Assembly: GCA_033182465.1 (NCBI GenBank) | Contig: CP137320.1 | Location: forward strand, 1,302,001-1,366,000 | Source of the DNA: Sanghuangporus weigelae | Lineage: Eukaryota > Basidiomycota > Agaricomycetes > Hymenochaetales > Hymenochaetaceae | Reading direction: 5' to 3' | Length of the DNA: 64,000 nucleotides | Part shown: one piece after another, positions 35,750-47,678 of the stretch | Layout: every line of letters begins with the position of its first letter | Numbering within the stretch: position 1 is the stretch's first letter | The notes under the pieces: model-generated | What the model saw: the letters and a program-made list of their open reading frames with translations, nothing else | What the model was told of the DNA's origin: nothing | The model's database searches: none | Position numbers and translations under genes: made by a program

Positions 35750-37348
35750 CAGTGGAGCATTCCACATCGGAACACTACCTCTATTGTCTCAGTCAGCAAC
35801 TCCACAGAATTCTGTCATAGTGGGGACAACCTTACAAAGAGTGGAGCAAAGCGCAGCAGGATGACAAAGGAACAGATGTAATGGTGGAGAAAGGTGGAGA
35901 AAAGTGGAGCAAAGTGGAGACAGGATGAGTAAGAAATAGGACAGAAAATGGAATATCTGAGAGCATAAATAGCTGTAGAATTAGGCCCTCATTTCCCCAT
36001 CTTTCGATCCTCTTAACACACTGGTGTAAAGTCCTAACTAGACTATTACTGTGTGCTTTGTACTATCACGCCTCTTGGAAATCCCAATCTGCTTTACTAT
36101 CACCTCGTATCTGAAAGTATCCATAACTCGGACCGCGACTAGGAAGGCTAGTAAGGGACCGCGTGGTATAGCCAGACGTAGGTAGATTAGATCACCTCTG
36201 CACAACATACCGCTGCTTAGGCAAAAGGATCGAACTGGTGTAACCCCGGGCCTACTCCCTAACAAGATCGAACGGATGTACCAGTTGGCGAACTCCGATC
36301 GGAAGTCCAAACCTCGGAGACCACTTCGGCAAAGTCCGAACAACAGAGCGCACCTCGTGGAACGTCTGGGATGAAGGTACGCGATCATTGGGTACCTCAA
36401 AACAGGTCGGAATGATCCCTGGCAGTGTGAAACGCTGATGAAAAGGCCTAGGGTCCCTTTAGAAGTCTAGGTCCAGGCTTCAGAGTGCTGATATCCACTC
36501 GGGTGACTGAGGCGGAGGTCGGCGAGTGGTAGTGTGACAAAGTATGGACAACGAAATATGGCGTGGCACCTATTGCGCAGTATTAATGGGTCTTTGGGGT
36601 CTTGGAATGTGACATATGTGCAATGGAAAGTGAAATGGGCTGAGGCAAGATATGTACGAAGTCTCGGGCGTGTCCTAAGGTATGGTGGACCACTCGGAAG
36701 GATCGAATCAAGTCGTATACACCCTTTGTGACTGTTGGAGTCACTCGGGCAGGTGATACACCAGTGTGTTGGACACTGGTGAAGTATGTACAATACTCGA
36801 CCGCTGACACCCAGAATAGCGGTGTGCGCTACACCGGACTGGTGGCAGATATATTGTAATGAGGCATGTAAGCATATATGATAATATATAGCTCCCTAGG
36901 CAATGGGGGACTGCTTGGTAAGCTGTAGGAGGTGTTGGCAAGGGTATCTGAGGATGTCTGAGTGTCCATTGCATCGATTGGCACCATGGAGGGCTAACTC
37001 AGAGACATCTAGAGTCACCACAAGGCTGTATGCATAATAAATCATAAGATCGGCAACCTGTAGTCACTGAGGGATATGTTCTATAGTGCCTGGTGCTGGG
37101 TAGGAGCTGTTAGCAGACCTGTCTGAGTGTCAGAGAGCCATTGGCAGATCAATCTGGGTATTAAGAGGGCGCTGCAGTACAGTATATGTACTGGAATTAA
37201 TGGAAATGTACTCGAATAGTGTCTAAAGTGCAGTAGGAGTATGTCTTTGCACTCTGAGGTATAGGTGGCACTGGCATATGGTATCTGCAGTCGGAGGGAG
37301 TCATAGTATGAGTGTGCTAGCATAGAAGGGGCCAGTGCATTACAGCAT

Positions 37349-37705
37349 AGCAATACATGACTATATAACTGCTAAAAGGAGATATGAACAATTTACTGAA
37401 TGATATGTATAATCAATACATATCATTGGTAGAGTTATTAAGCACTGGAGAAGATAATAGAGACAAATAACTGGATAGAGTGTGTAATAGATTCTTACTC
37501 CCACTTTTCTCTACTGTCTATATTAGATACATGCTATTTATATATACTATGGGCTACTATTAGAGGACATGATAAAGGTGGTAGGAGGTGGTGGAGTGTG
37601 ATAGGTGTACTAAGAGAGTGGGGGTTGCTGTCAAGATATGCTACAAAGTCACCTAGATCTAAAAGTGCTCCAATCAGAAGGGCAACTATTAGAGTAATAT
37701 ACTAA
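37349..37705. other. AT-rich unassigned sequence
   Basis: No ORF or match to the repeat families of this window. A short imperfect palindrome ATGATATGTATAATCAATACATATCAT lies near 37398-37426 and the base composition is strongly AT-biased, as in decayed repeats. It separates the B4 stack from the old H LTR. Confidence 0.35.
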
Positions 37706-37963
37706 TATTAGAGAGTAGGTCTGGAGTTACACCAGTTTCAATCCTATTACCTAAGTAGTATGTTGTACAGAAGTGATCTATCTGCTCATGTATAGCTGTA
37801 CTATGTGGTCTTTTTACTAACCTTCCTAATTATAGTCTAAGTTAAGGATGTTTTCAGATATGAGGTAGGAGTAAAAGCAGATTGGGATTTCTAAAAGGCA
37901 TAATAGTATAAAGTACACAGCTATACCATGCGTTAAGAAAACACAATGATAATCAGTGTGTTA

Positions 37964-39047
37964 CAGCTAGTTGCAAAATTGTTGGCAATCACATGATTTC
38001 ACCACTTTTCTCGCCATGAGATCCTCAAAACACAGATAAAATCATATCTCACCCAAATCTCAATGGTTTCACATCATCTAAGTTTCTAAATTCATCTTTT
38101 CGAAAGGGCTTTCGCTTAAAAAAAACTATAGAGAAAATAGAACAAAAAATGACCCTAAAATGGCGAAAATATCGGTTTTTGCCTCTTCCTTGCATGTGCA
38201 ATTTTTTCTGTGATCCCTGCTGGTCCAGCACCTCCCCAAAGCTATCCAGAATGATAATATGATTATAAAATGAATTTACAGACTGAGTTTGAGTTGAATT
38301 GTGTACCAAAATGTGCTGCTTTGAGCCATGCCTGAATCACTCAAAACTCATCATTTTCTCCTAGCCTCCCAGGCTCCAGGAAAAATTCTTACAGGCGAGA
38401 TTCATGCATGTAAATTCATTTTGGATATAATAGACTAGGTTTGTGTACTAGCTAAGGCCTCAGCATCCACTGGTGAGCTGGGCTGAACAAGTGATTCTGG
38501 TTGTATGCATCATTTTAGACAGCATCTTCCCAGCTCACCAGTGGATGCTGAGGCCTTAGCTAGTACACAAACCTAGTCTATTATATCCAAAATGAATTTA
38601 CATGCATGAATCTCGCCTGTAAGAATTTTTCCTGGAGCCTGGGAGGCTAGGAGGAAATGATGAGTTTTGAGTGATTCAGGCATGCCTCAAAGCAGCACAT
38701 TTTGGTACACAATTCAACTCAAACTCAGTCTGTAAATTCATTTTATAATCATATTATCATTCTGGATAGCTTTGGGGAGGTGCTGGACCAGCAGGGATCA
38801 CAGAAAAAATTGCACATGCAAGGAAGAGGCAAAAACCGATATTTTCGCCATTTTAGGGTCATTTTTTGCTCTATTTTCTCTATAGTTTTTTTTAAGCGAA
38901 AGCCCTTTCGAAAAGATGAATTTAGAAACTTAGATGATGTGAAACCATTGAGATTTGGGTGAGATATGATTTTATCTGTGTTTTGAGGATCTCATGGCGA
39001 GAAAAGTGGTGAAATCATGTGATTGCCAACAATTTTGCAACTAGCTG
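37964..39047. mobile_element. Palindromic Tc1/mariner-type MITE, copy 3 (1084 bp)
   Basis: The arms are so alike that the same 86-codon frame appears on both strands (38049-38309 and 38702-38962). Termini CAGCTAGTTGC, TA on both sides (37962-37963, 39048-39049). The empty site is visible in the H LTR at 51415-51430: GTGTTAAGAGG here becomes GTGTTA-element-TAAGAGG, which proves TA duplication. Non-coding. Confidence 0.9.
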
Positions 39048-39097
39048 TAAGAGGATTGAAAGATAGGAAATAAAGGCCTACTTCTACAACTATTTAT

Positions 39098-39383
39098 TGT
39101 TGTGAGGGAGCGAACACGAATATCCGAGAGGAAAACTCTCTATTATTTTGTTATACAGTTTTTACAGCGGTTTTATAATACTGAAGGGATCTGAGACATA
39201 AGTCGGGATAGAACGGTAAAGAAATAGAATGGTAATACAATTCAAAAAGCGAAAGAGAATTGACAAACAAGAATGACAAGCACAAAACCGAAAGAATGCA
39301 AATGATTAATAAATACCATATATTCATTCTAAACGGCAAGTGAGACAACTCGATCGGAACTTCGACAGTTTGATAATCCAACA
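39098..39383 (-). repeat. Copia 3' LTR (286 bp)
   Basis: In element orientation it starts TGTTGGATTATC and ends CCTCACAACA. It follows a polypurine tract GAGGGGGAG (39392-39384 on the minus strand). Same length and sequence as the 5' LTR. Confidence 0.95.
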
Positions 39384-39390
39384 CTCCCCC

Positions 39391-42300
39391 TCAAAGTGTG
39401 CGAAGTCCGAGTTCCAAAGCAAAATGTTTGACTTTGAAAGATGGCAGAGGTTTTGTAAATATGTCGGCTGTCATGTCCTCGGTAGGACAAAACACGAGTC
39501 GAATTTTATTTTCCTCGATGAGCCATCGAATGAAGTGATATCGAACATCGATATGTTTTGTTTGAGCGTTGAACTGACGTTCTTTGGTAATGGAAATCGC
39601 GGATTTGTTGTCAGAAAAGATGGTTGTTGGTTGAAGAGACGTCTTGAATAATTGATAAACAAGTTGGCGAAGCCAAATTGCCTCTTTGGCTGCATGGGTG
39701 GCGGCAATGTATTCAGATTCGGCTGTAGAAAGCGAGACGATTTCTTGTGTTTTCGAATACCACGATATGGCTCCTCCATTCAGAATAAATACATTACCAG
39801 AAATTGCTCGACGTTCTTCCTGCATGGTTCCATCTGCGTCCGTAAAGCCTTTCAACTCACGTCCTTGAACTCCTCCGTAGGTCAACCAAAGATTTCTGGA
39901 ACCTTTTAAGTACGCGAATACACGTTTGACGGCCTTCCAATGATCTGGCCCAGGGTTCACGGAAAACTTGGATAATAGTGTTACAGTAAATGCTATGTCG
40001 GGCCGGGTTGCTAAAGCCGCGTACATTAGGGACCCAATCGCCTCTCGATATGGTACGTCCCGCATGGTGCCAAGTTCTTCGGCTAAGTGTGGAGATTGCG
40101 AAGAGGTTAAACGAACATTTGGGTCCATGGGACTGGACAGCGGTTTTAGCTCGTCAAAGTTAAATCGACGTAAGATAGCATCGATGTAGGCCCGTTGAGA
40201 AAGAGAAAGGCTTCGATTTTCGCGATTCCGAATGATTTCAATTCCGAGCAGCCAATGAAGTGATCCAAGGTCAGTAATGTCGACATATTCTTGAAAGCGT
40301 TGCTTGAACCAAGCTATCTGTTTGCCACGTGTTCCAGCAATAGTAAAGTCGTCGACATGAATCACCACAATAAGAATTTTGTCTTTGTTGTGGAGGAAGA
40401 AAGCCCCGAGATCGGCATCCGAGCAGGTAATCCCAATTTATTACAAAGGATCCACGTGACTTTTTGATACCATTTTCGTCCAGACTGCTTAAGGCTATAT
40501 ATGGGTTTCTTCAGCTTGTATACCTCGGTTTTGCTCCTCGCATATCCTGGTGGCGGCCTCATGAATATGTCCTCTCCGTCATCAAAGTGGCCATTTAGGT
40601 AAGCACTTTTAACTTCAATTTGTTCCAATTCGAGGTCGTAAAGTGCTGCCATGGCCAGGACGGCTCGGATAGTAGAAAGTTTCGCGACAGGTGCGTATGT
40701 TTCAAAAAAGTCGACTCCTGGGACTTGACTGAAACCCTGTGCCACTAACCTTGCTTTATATCGTATAGGCTTCCCAGCAGCGTCCTTCTTCACCTTGAAG
40801 ACCCACTTGGAACCTACGATGTTGGTTCCTTTAGGTACGTGGTCGCATTTCTCCCATGTACCAGCTGATTCTAATGCGTGTATTTCTTCTTTCATAGCTT
40901 GCTCCCACAGTCTCCATTCGGGGAGTCTTTTCGCTTCTGATAGGGAGTGTGGTTCAACGACGTCCACGTCATCCATAGCGGCCATGAATGCATACTCCTC
41001 ATCGTAGTCGTCCACCCTCTCATCAATCACATCCGCAGCCGCAGCTACTGCTGCGCGCATGCCCCGCGGCAGACTCCTATTGGATCCCTTGCCGGCCAAT
41101 ACTCTCCTAACGTATGGAGAGGGTTTCTTAATGCGTTTAGAAGAGTTCTCGTTGTCCTCATCGACGATCGTCTTGGATTTGTAAGTCTCTTTTTCTTCGT
41201 TTTTGTTTTTCTCGCTAGGGGTCTCCTTTTCTTCCTCCCTCTCAAGACGAATCGATTTGACGTCGCTCGGCGAAAAGTATACACTTCGTTCCACGGTGAG
41301 TGATTTGTTTTCTGGCCAATATATGCGTGATCCATTCAATGCTGAATCATATCCAACCCATCTGCCCTCACGGACTCTTTTGTCCAATTTGGATCCACTA
41401 GTGTCGTGTACCCAGACTCAAGAGCCCCATTCGGGCAATCCCTTCAAGAAGGGTTTCTTTCCGTAAAGTGCCTCGTATGGCGTTTTATTTCCTAATGGTC
41501 TGGTAACGACACGATTCTTCAACCATGCTGCATGCTTGCAGCATTCGGACCACAAGTTCTTCGGCAAAATGCTGCTATGCAGCATTGAACACATTTTCTC
41601 GCCAATTGTCCTATTGACTCGTTCAGCAACTCCATTGTGTTCGGGAGTATCATGAACGGTGAGCTTCTGTTCTGTTCCCTGAGATTTGAGAAACTCAACA
41701 AAGTCTTTCCCAGTGAATTCTCCCCCTCGATCGGAATGAAGTCTTTTTATTTTAACGCCATGTTGCGTTTCGGCCCACTTAGCAAACATTTTGTACGAGT
41801 CGAAAGCGTCTTGTTTTGATCGTATGATTGCCAGGTATGTAAATCTTGTGGCATCATCTGTAAATGACACATAGTAACGTTTGCCTCCAATCGATTGGAC
41901 AGGTGAGGGTCCCCAAAGATCGGTATGAATTTCATCACCGAAATTTTCTGCTAACTTGCTAGATCGAGCTTTTGTTATCTGGAATTGAGTAGCACGGCCA
42001 TATAAACATGAATCACATATTTTGGGCGCAGGTACTGACTGGTCTAGCTGGATTCCTTCAACAAGACCCTTCGTTATCAACTGGGTGGCAGATTTGGGCG
42101 ATATATGGCCCAATCTCGCGTGCAACTGATCGACAGTGAGTTTCTGCCTCTCATCTTCATCATTGATCAAGTATGTAGCAGAATCGACGTTGAAACGGTA
42201 TAGACCACGTTCAGTACGAGGTATGTCAGCGATTTTCCTTCCTTCTGGATCGATAATGATGCATTTTCCGTTTCCAAAAGTCGATTCGTGTCCCATTAAA

Positions 42301-43900
42301 TCGAGACGGCCCACTGAAATTAGGGTAGATGTCACTCGAGGTGAGTACCACGCATCCTTCAATTTTATCTTTGACGCTGAATCTCCATTCGGTAGTTCTA
42401 TCTCGATAGTTCCTTCTCCAACAGCGTGGAACGGCTGTCTATTCGCTGCACGAAGTAACTTCGACGGAACGGTACGAAACGAGATTTATTTGGAGAAAGG
42501 TGACGTGTACTTCCAGAATCAATGATAACTTGACTAATTCTTTCTTCTTCCTCGGGTGTATCCTCTGTCACTTTGGCTGAGAGCTCGACCATAGGATAGT
42601 CGTTTTCGTCTTTATCAAACCAGTCTTTGAAACCAGGTGGGCACTCGACACCTTCTTTCACATCCTCATCTACTGCAGCACACCAATCCGATTCGTCCTC
42701 AGAATCCACAGTTACGTTAGCAGACTCTTTCATGTTTCCATCCTTCGATTTAGGCTTTTCTGTCTCAGGTGGTAAGTTATTCATTTCGCGTTTTGGTCCA
42801 CTGTAAGATTGATCTTTTCTTTCTTTGAGCTTCTTACAGTTCTTGACAATATGCCCTGGTTTGTGGCAATAACGACACGTCCTCGTTTCCTTTCGAGGTC
42901 GTTCCTCAGCAATGAGGGATACTTCCTTGCCTTTGGTATCTTGTTTTTGGTCAGTTTTTCGTCTTTCACGTTCTTTCGACTCTCGTTCGGATTCGACTGA
43001 TATGAGATGGATTAGAGCGTCTAGATCGATGGCTCGGATTTTTCGAATGGTTTCCTGGGAAATTTGGCCACCATAAAACGAAATTGCATGACTTGCTGCT
43101 ATTTCAGCGGCCAAAACTTGGGTCGAAGCGTACTTGGCCAATCCAGGAGGAATGGAGTTGATGATAGTCGACCTGTAAGCATCATCGTCAATTGTTACGC
43201 CGCATGCTGCTAATGTTTGCTTTTTGAGGCGTAATTCATTCAGGAATTGCTTCACATTCGCTCCTTTGGGGCATTTCGACTCCATGAATTTGTTTTTCAA
43301 TGAGGTTTGTGCAAACATCGATTTGTCGGTATATTCCTGAACTACTAATCTCCATTTCTCAGCAACTGTACGACATGTCAAGATTCGGACAATAGTTGTA
43401 TCAGGGAGCTTCGAGGTAAGCAAATAATTTGCTGTATCTTCGTCTTTGTCCCATGCATCCTGACGAATTGACAATGTTAGATCGTCATTGTCATCGTCAT
43501 CAGCTGGAGGAACCCCCGGGGATGGTGGAAGAGGCGGTAGGCTTTCTATAGGCGGTTCAGGCTGGGGCGGCGGAGCAGTCGCTGCTCCTCTGCCTCTGCC
43601 CCTACCTCGACCAGAACGCGTTTGGATTCCCTCAGGAGCGACAGGAGGCGGTTGAGGGGCTGGTGCAGAGCCCGTCAAACCCAAATTCGGCCAACCCAAG
43701 GGGCCGAATGACTGAGCTGAAGGCTGAATAGGCGGGGGAACGACTCCAGCCGCTTCAGGACGAGTGGACGACCCATCAAAGTGGTCCCAAACTCGTTTGG
43801 CACGTACAGCGGCCTCAAGACGTATAGCGAATATCGTCCAATTCTCCCCACTAGGCTGTAAAGACGGCACGGACTTCAGTTCGTCCAATGACAAGGACAT
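39391..43900 (-). pseudogene. Copia gag-pol polyprotein, three lesions
   Basis: Gag starts at 43900 (MSLSLDELKS). It holds a zinc knuckle CRYCHKPGHIVKNC (about 42870) and a protease DSGSTRH (about 42525). Integrase shows the H-x3-H/C-x2-C region (near HARLGH and CDSCLYG) and a DDE core. RT carries HVDD (about 40361, usually YVDD) and RNase H ends with DIFTKPLP and LELGLRTL. Lesions: a frameshift in protease near 42475, TGA at 41418-41420 after integrase, and a frameshift in RT near 40370-40440. Given identical LTRs these are recent or could be sequencing errors. Confidence 0.9.
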
Positions 43901-44000
43901 ATCGGTGAGTTTCTCCTTTTCTCTGTAGCGGTCTCAGGCGCTAACACTCGGAATATTGCTTTGATTGAAAAATAGCGGACTCTGGCGCACGATCAAGCAA

Positions 44001-44011
44001 GGCTCATAACC
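44001..44011 (-). promoter_or_regulatory. Copia primer-binding site matching initiator tRNA-Met anticodon stem-loop
   Basis: The plus strand reads GGCTCATAACC, the anticodon stem-loop of eukaryotic initiator tRNA-Met (CAU anticodon). The element RNA is therefore complementary to an internal tRNA site and not to the 3' CCA end. Drosophila copia is known to use such a half-tRNA primer; its use here is inferred. Confidence 0.7.
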
Positions 44012-44297
44012 TGTTGTGAGGGAGCGAACACGAATATCCGAGAGGAAAACTCTCTATTATTTTGTTATACAGTTTTTACAGCGGTTTTATAATACTGAAG
44101 GGATCTGAGACATAAGTCGGGATAGAACGGTAAAGAAATAGAATGGTAATACAATTCAAAAAGCGAAAGAGAATTGACAAACAAGAATGACAAGCACAAA
44201 ACCGAAAGAATGCAAATGATTAATAAATACCATATATTCATTCTAAACGGCAAGTGAGACAACTCGATCGGAACTTCGACAGTTTGATAATCCAACA
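44012..44297 (-). repeat. Copia 5' LTR (286 bp)
   Basis: Identical to the 3' LTR. The primer-binding site abuts its inner edge without a spacer. Confidence 0.95.
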
Positions 44298-44547
44298 TTT
44301 ATACTTCTAGATAATCTATTTTTTGTCCTATTTCCTACTCATCTCCTTTCTACTTTACTCCATCTTGCTCCACCTCCATCTTGCTCCACCATTACAACTG
44401 TTCCTTTGTCATCCTGCTCTACTTTGTGCTATTTTGCTTCAACATTTGTAAGATCATTCTTCCCCATAATAGAATTCTGTAGGATCGCTGACTGAGACAA
44501 TAGAGATGGTGTCTCAATGAATATATTAAGAGTCAAAAACAGGTGAC

Positions 44548-44620
44548 CAGCCAGACTAGGGATTGAACCTAGGATCTTCTGAGTATATACCAGATGCTTT
44601 CACCACTAAGCTATCTAACC
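44548..44620 (-). tRNA. tRNA-like sequence (possible pseudo-tRNA or SINE head)
   Basis: The minus strand folds by eye as a 73-nt cloverleaf: acceptor GGTTAGA with TCTGGCT (several G-U pairs), an A-box-like TAGCTTAGTGG, anticodon stem TCTGG/TCAGA and a B-box-like GGTTCAATCC. The anticodon would be TAT (Ile), but position 33 is A instead of T. It lies inside an extra stretch absent from other H LTR copies, so it may be a SINE or an inserted tRNA pseudogene. Confidence 0.5.
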
Positions 44621-45495
44621 AGGTTAATCATTTAGGTTGACATTGTTGTTATTGGGTAGAACCCTTGCTCTTGAAGCAATGTAGGCTACTTTGTATATAA
44701 TCTATCAAAGTTTGCTTTGAGGTCTAGTGAGTGTAAGTGTAACTTGCACATCAGTGTTAAGATATCAGATCGATGTAATGTATGATCTAATATATATATA
44801 TCATAAACTGCTTGAACTTTGCTGGCAGATGCTGCTGGCTTCAAGTGACTAGCTATATCTTGCCTTCATATCAGATGTCTTGAATGAAATGTCAGATCCT
44901 TTGTTGTATCAAGAGTTGTAGTTATTTGATATCCAGGTTCATGTCTCTTGATAGATAGAGGTTTGCTTGTATCATAGATGCTGAATTTGGTATATGCAAC
45001 TCTGGTTTATATCATCTAATCATTCTCTAAGTCATTGGGTCTGCATTTTGATTTTGAGAGGTTTGAGTTATAATAGTGAGTTCCTCTTATTTCTTGGATA
45101 TTATTAGATTTAGTGGATTAGCATACATCTGTTCTAATAAATGTTGTTTGATTTCAATGCAACAGTTGCAGGTTCCAGCTGTGGATAGACATACTAGATA
45201 GTACACCTCATAAAGGACTATGTAAACTTGAGCACAGACTTGACAGTGCTGAAATGCCAGTGAGGTCTCTATGAAACTATATTAGCCTTTAGCTTTTAGT
45301 AGTTAGATTTTAGTAGTTGCACTTCTGGACTTCTAAGAAGTTTGATCACTTCTTTGATTAAGATCACTCTAGGTGTTTAGTTGGCAGTGCTAAGGTGACG
45401 GTCTACAGTAATAAGTAGTCAGTGCTATTAGATGTTCACCTCTATGTTTTTAGTGCTTGGATAGTATTGGGCTACCATTGCCTTAGTTGCATTAT

Positions 45496-45659
45496 AGCAT
45501 ATAGCACTTTTCTGAGTGTCAGCGAGCATTTTAGTACATATCTTCCCAGTGTTCAACACACTGGTATGACACCTCTCGAGAGACTCCAACAGTCCCGAAG
45601 AGTACATATGACTATTAGAATCTATATCAAGCAGTCCGATCAAGAGAGATTTGACACGC
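45496..45659 (-). repeat. Decayed F-like remnant
   Basis: GTGTTCAACACACTGG and AGACTCCAACAGTC match the reverse of the F family (F1 near 20407-20450) with decay. It ends at ACGC, the left flank of B6. Too short to define borders. Confidence 0.45.
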
Positions 45660-46330
45660 TGTAGTGGGTGCTGTGTGTCTCTGAAGGCGCTACCAATGTC
45701 CATCCTACTAAGGGTGCTGAATGTATAAAGAAACCTCCAAAAATGGGATGCCGACGCTATCAAACTCTAACTCCCCACTACCCAGCAGATGCCAGAAACC
45801 GTCAGAGACGTGATGGAGAGGTGTATGGATGCCGAAGTATGAAAGGAATAGGCTAATAGGGCCGCCGCTTGAAAGGGGAGATCACAGGAGGCTGCCGACG
45901 TAGTAGAAACTCGGACACAGGGTTGGCAGGAGCGTATGAGATGAATATAAGGGATAAAATGGAGTGAGTGGGTGGAGAAGGCACCGCTGGGTTGTCTGGT
46001 ACTATGCCTGTGTTGCTGGATAGCTGCCAACATCAAATAGAGGAGTACAGGAAGGAGGGGGAGGCCACACAAGTCCGCCAAAGTAGCGTAAACGCGATAG
46101 GTGAAAGAAAAGGACTGTATAAGATAAGTATATGGACTAGACTGGGGTGAAAGGCTGGAAAGGGTGCCGCAGAGGAGTCTGATAGGAGGCCTATATCGCT
46201 AAAGGGTCGCCGATGTCAGATAGAGGGGTGCCGACAAGGTACAAAGTGCAGGGAGGAGGCTCAGGGTTAAATCCTGAGACCTACTCACTCACTGAACATC
46301 AGAGCGGCAGAGGCGTATCGGAGGCGGCAG

Positions 46331-47678
46331 TGTAGTGCACATAGGTGCTTCTGTAGCGTCAGCGGACTATCCCTCAGGTCACCCGAATGAGCCAGTATGC
46401 CCACAGCCCCCATCTGACGACTAGATCACATCACTAGACTCCCAAGGTCACAGAGTGACCATTGTACACTGCCCTTCCATGTGTTTCAGACTATTCAGCG
46501 CATTGTGACCTTTCCAATGTATCGCACCCCACAGGACCTTTCGAGCTGAGCACAGGACTGTCACCCAAAGCAGATATGACTCACCCGACGCCCTGACCAT
46601 ATGGCATACCCTAGGGTTGCATACCTGCCTTACATGGTGTCCCAGACAGAGAAATGTACTTTGATTCGTCCGGACTCTTAACCCTTTCATTCCTTGCAAT
46701 ATTCCGATGGCTGACAGACAGACCCTGAACACCCAATGCATCATCCGAGGCGGCTGTGCAGGTCCGGACTAGTTGGATAAAGGTCCGGGCTACACAGCCA
46801 CTCCATCCAGGCATCCCGAAGCTTCGAACGTTTCATGTTTTGACCTGTTTTACCTTCCGTTACACGTTTCACACCTTCGGACTCACCCCTTTGACTCAGA
46901 TTGGTAGATTAGACCCCCGATTGAGTACCCTGACAGCCTCGGGCTCGAGTCTGAGACCGTTGTGGCCTATTCCGACCCATTTCCGTTGACCCTTTCGTCT
47001 TATATGCTTGTTTTGTTGCATACATGACTTGGCTTGGTAGTACAGTATAAAAGGATGCATGTACTAGCTAGACCGACAGTAGTGGGTGGTAGACGACCAC
47101 TGTAGACTCCCAGTATACCTCAATGGAGTAGAGTTCACCCTCATTTACTCTCTTGCTTCACCTCTCTCCATCTTTGCTCTTAGTTCTTGATTCCGACCAC
47201 AGCCTGGCGCTGTATGCCCATTTTATGGCCCTTCCACTCATTCCTCAACTTCCCCCTGCCTGGCTGAGCATCCGATGACGTCTCCGGACCCTTGTTAGTG
47301 TTCTGAACATCCACCCGAGTCCAGTCCGGACCTCCCGACGTTTCTACAACATCAGCTCTGGCACACATTTCTGACACTCCGGACCATCGATACACGTTTC
47401 CTCCATCCTCCATGCACTTCCCCCAGCTCGTTCAGGTTTGGACCTTTGTTTCCTGGTTTGGACTACTCCCTATTTGATCCCCTCCATCATACGGTCATCC
47501 GGTTGAGCTTTGCAAGGCCTATTCAGCCTTTCGGACGATCCTGGGCATGCTCCTGTGTCATCTTCGCGACTTCCCTGTCATCTGTGATGCTCCCTCTCAT
47601 CACTGAGACCTAATTGGCTCTCTTTGGGGTCGAACAGCCTACCAGCCATCGCCCTTCAGAATCCTGATCAGCCATACA
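46331..47678 (+). mobile_element. LTR-like element J (1348 bp)
   Basis: Starts TGTAGTGCAC, ends GCCATACA, with GCAG on both sides (46327-46330, 47679-47682); removing it restores the B sequence at GGAGGCGGC-AGGCAAGTAG. A TATAAAAGG box at 47046 suggests the + strand is sense. No coding region; not similar to the other families apart from termini. Confidence 0.7.

Larger units (their letters stand above)
33252..36264 (+). mobile_element. Solo LTR of the H chromovirus, with nested A3
   Basis: Starts TGAAAGGATCC and ends CTACTCCCTAACA, with perfect 5-bp AGATC duplications (33247-33251, 36265-36269). Without A3 it is about 1.5 kb and matches the 3' LTR of the element at 51-63 kb in opposite orientation, so it is a solo LTR left after recombination. 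It contains the LTR-encoded ORF described separately and a CATAAATAG box near 35963. Confidence 0.9.
30725..36833 (+). mobile_element. LTR-like element, family F, copy F2, with nested B5 and H
   Basis: Starts TGTAAGATCG, ends GTGCGCTACA, with perfect CCGG duplications (30721-30724, 36834-36837); removing it restores the B sequence GACTGCCGGACTGGTGG. It is nearly identical to F1 along its own pieces (30725-31509, 33155-33251, 36265-36833). B5 and the H solo LTR are inserted in it. Confidence 0.88.
29449..37344 (+). mobile_element. LTR-like element, family B, copy B4, expanded by nesting
   Basis: The start CGTAGTGGGTGG has one change from TGTAG; the end is GTGCATTACA. It is flanked by GCAT on both sides (29445-29448, 37345-37348). 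Own sequence: 29449-30720 and 36838-37344; the middle is F2. It is more AT-rich and decayed than B1, B3 or B5, so it is older than the insertions it hosts. Confidence 0.8.
39098..44297 (-). mobile_element. Ty1/copia retrotransposon with identical LTRs (5.2 kb)
   Basis: Two 286-bp LTRs that I read as identical flank a gag-pol in the order Gag, zinc knuckle, protease, integrase, RT, RNase H, the copia order. TSD TTTAT on both sides (39093-39097, 44298-44302). The target is the old H3 LTR; the uninterrupted form CTACAACTATTTATGCTCC is at 51460-51475. LTR identity implies a recent insertion. Confidence 0.95.
37706..45495 (-). mobile_element. Old decayed H-family LTR (copy H3) split by a MITE and a copia element
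   Basis: It starts TATTAGAGAGTAGGTCTGGA, a decayed form of the H tip TGTTAGGGAGTAGG, and can be followed through 37706-37963, 39048-39097, 44298-44510 and 44670-45495. Almost all differences from the H copy at 51-52.7 kb are C-to-T or G-to-A. The far end is missing beyond about 45495. A tRNA-like insert lies at 44548-44620. Confidence 0.7.

Noticed and set aside
38049-38962. Two identical 86-codon ORFs on opposite strands
   Set aside because: They are the two arms of a palindromic MITE; the identity reflects the inverted repeat. No coding signal.
37962-39049. piggyBac-like TTAA target for the palindromic MITE
   Set aside because: The empty site GTGTTAAGAGG becomes TTA-element-TAA, so only TA is duplicated; TTAA on both sides would be required.
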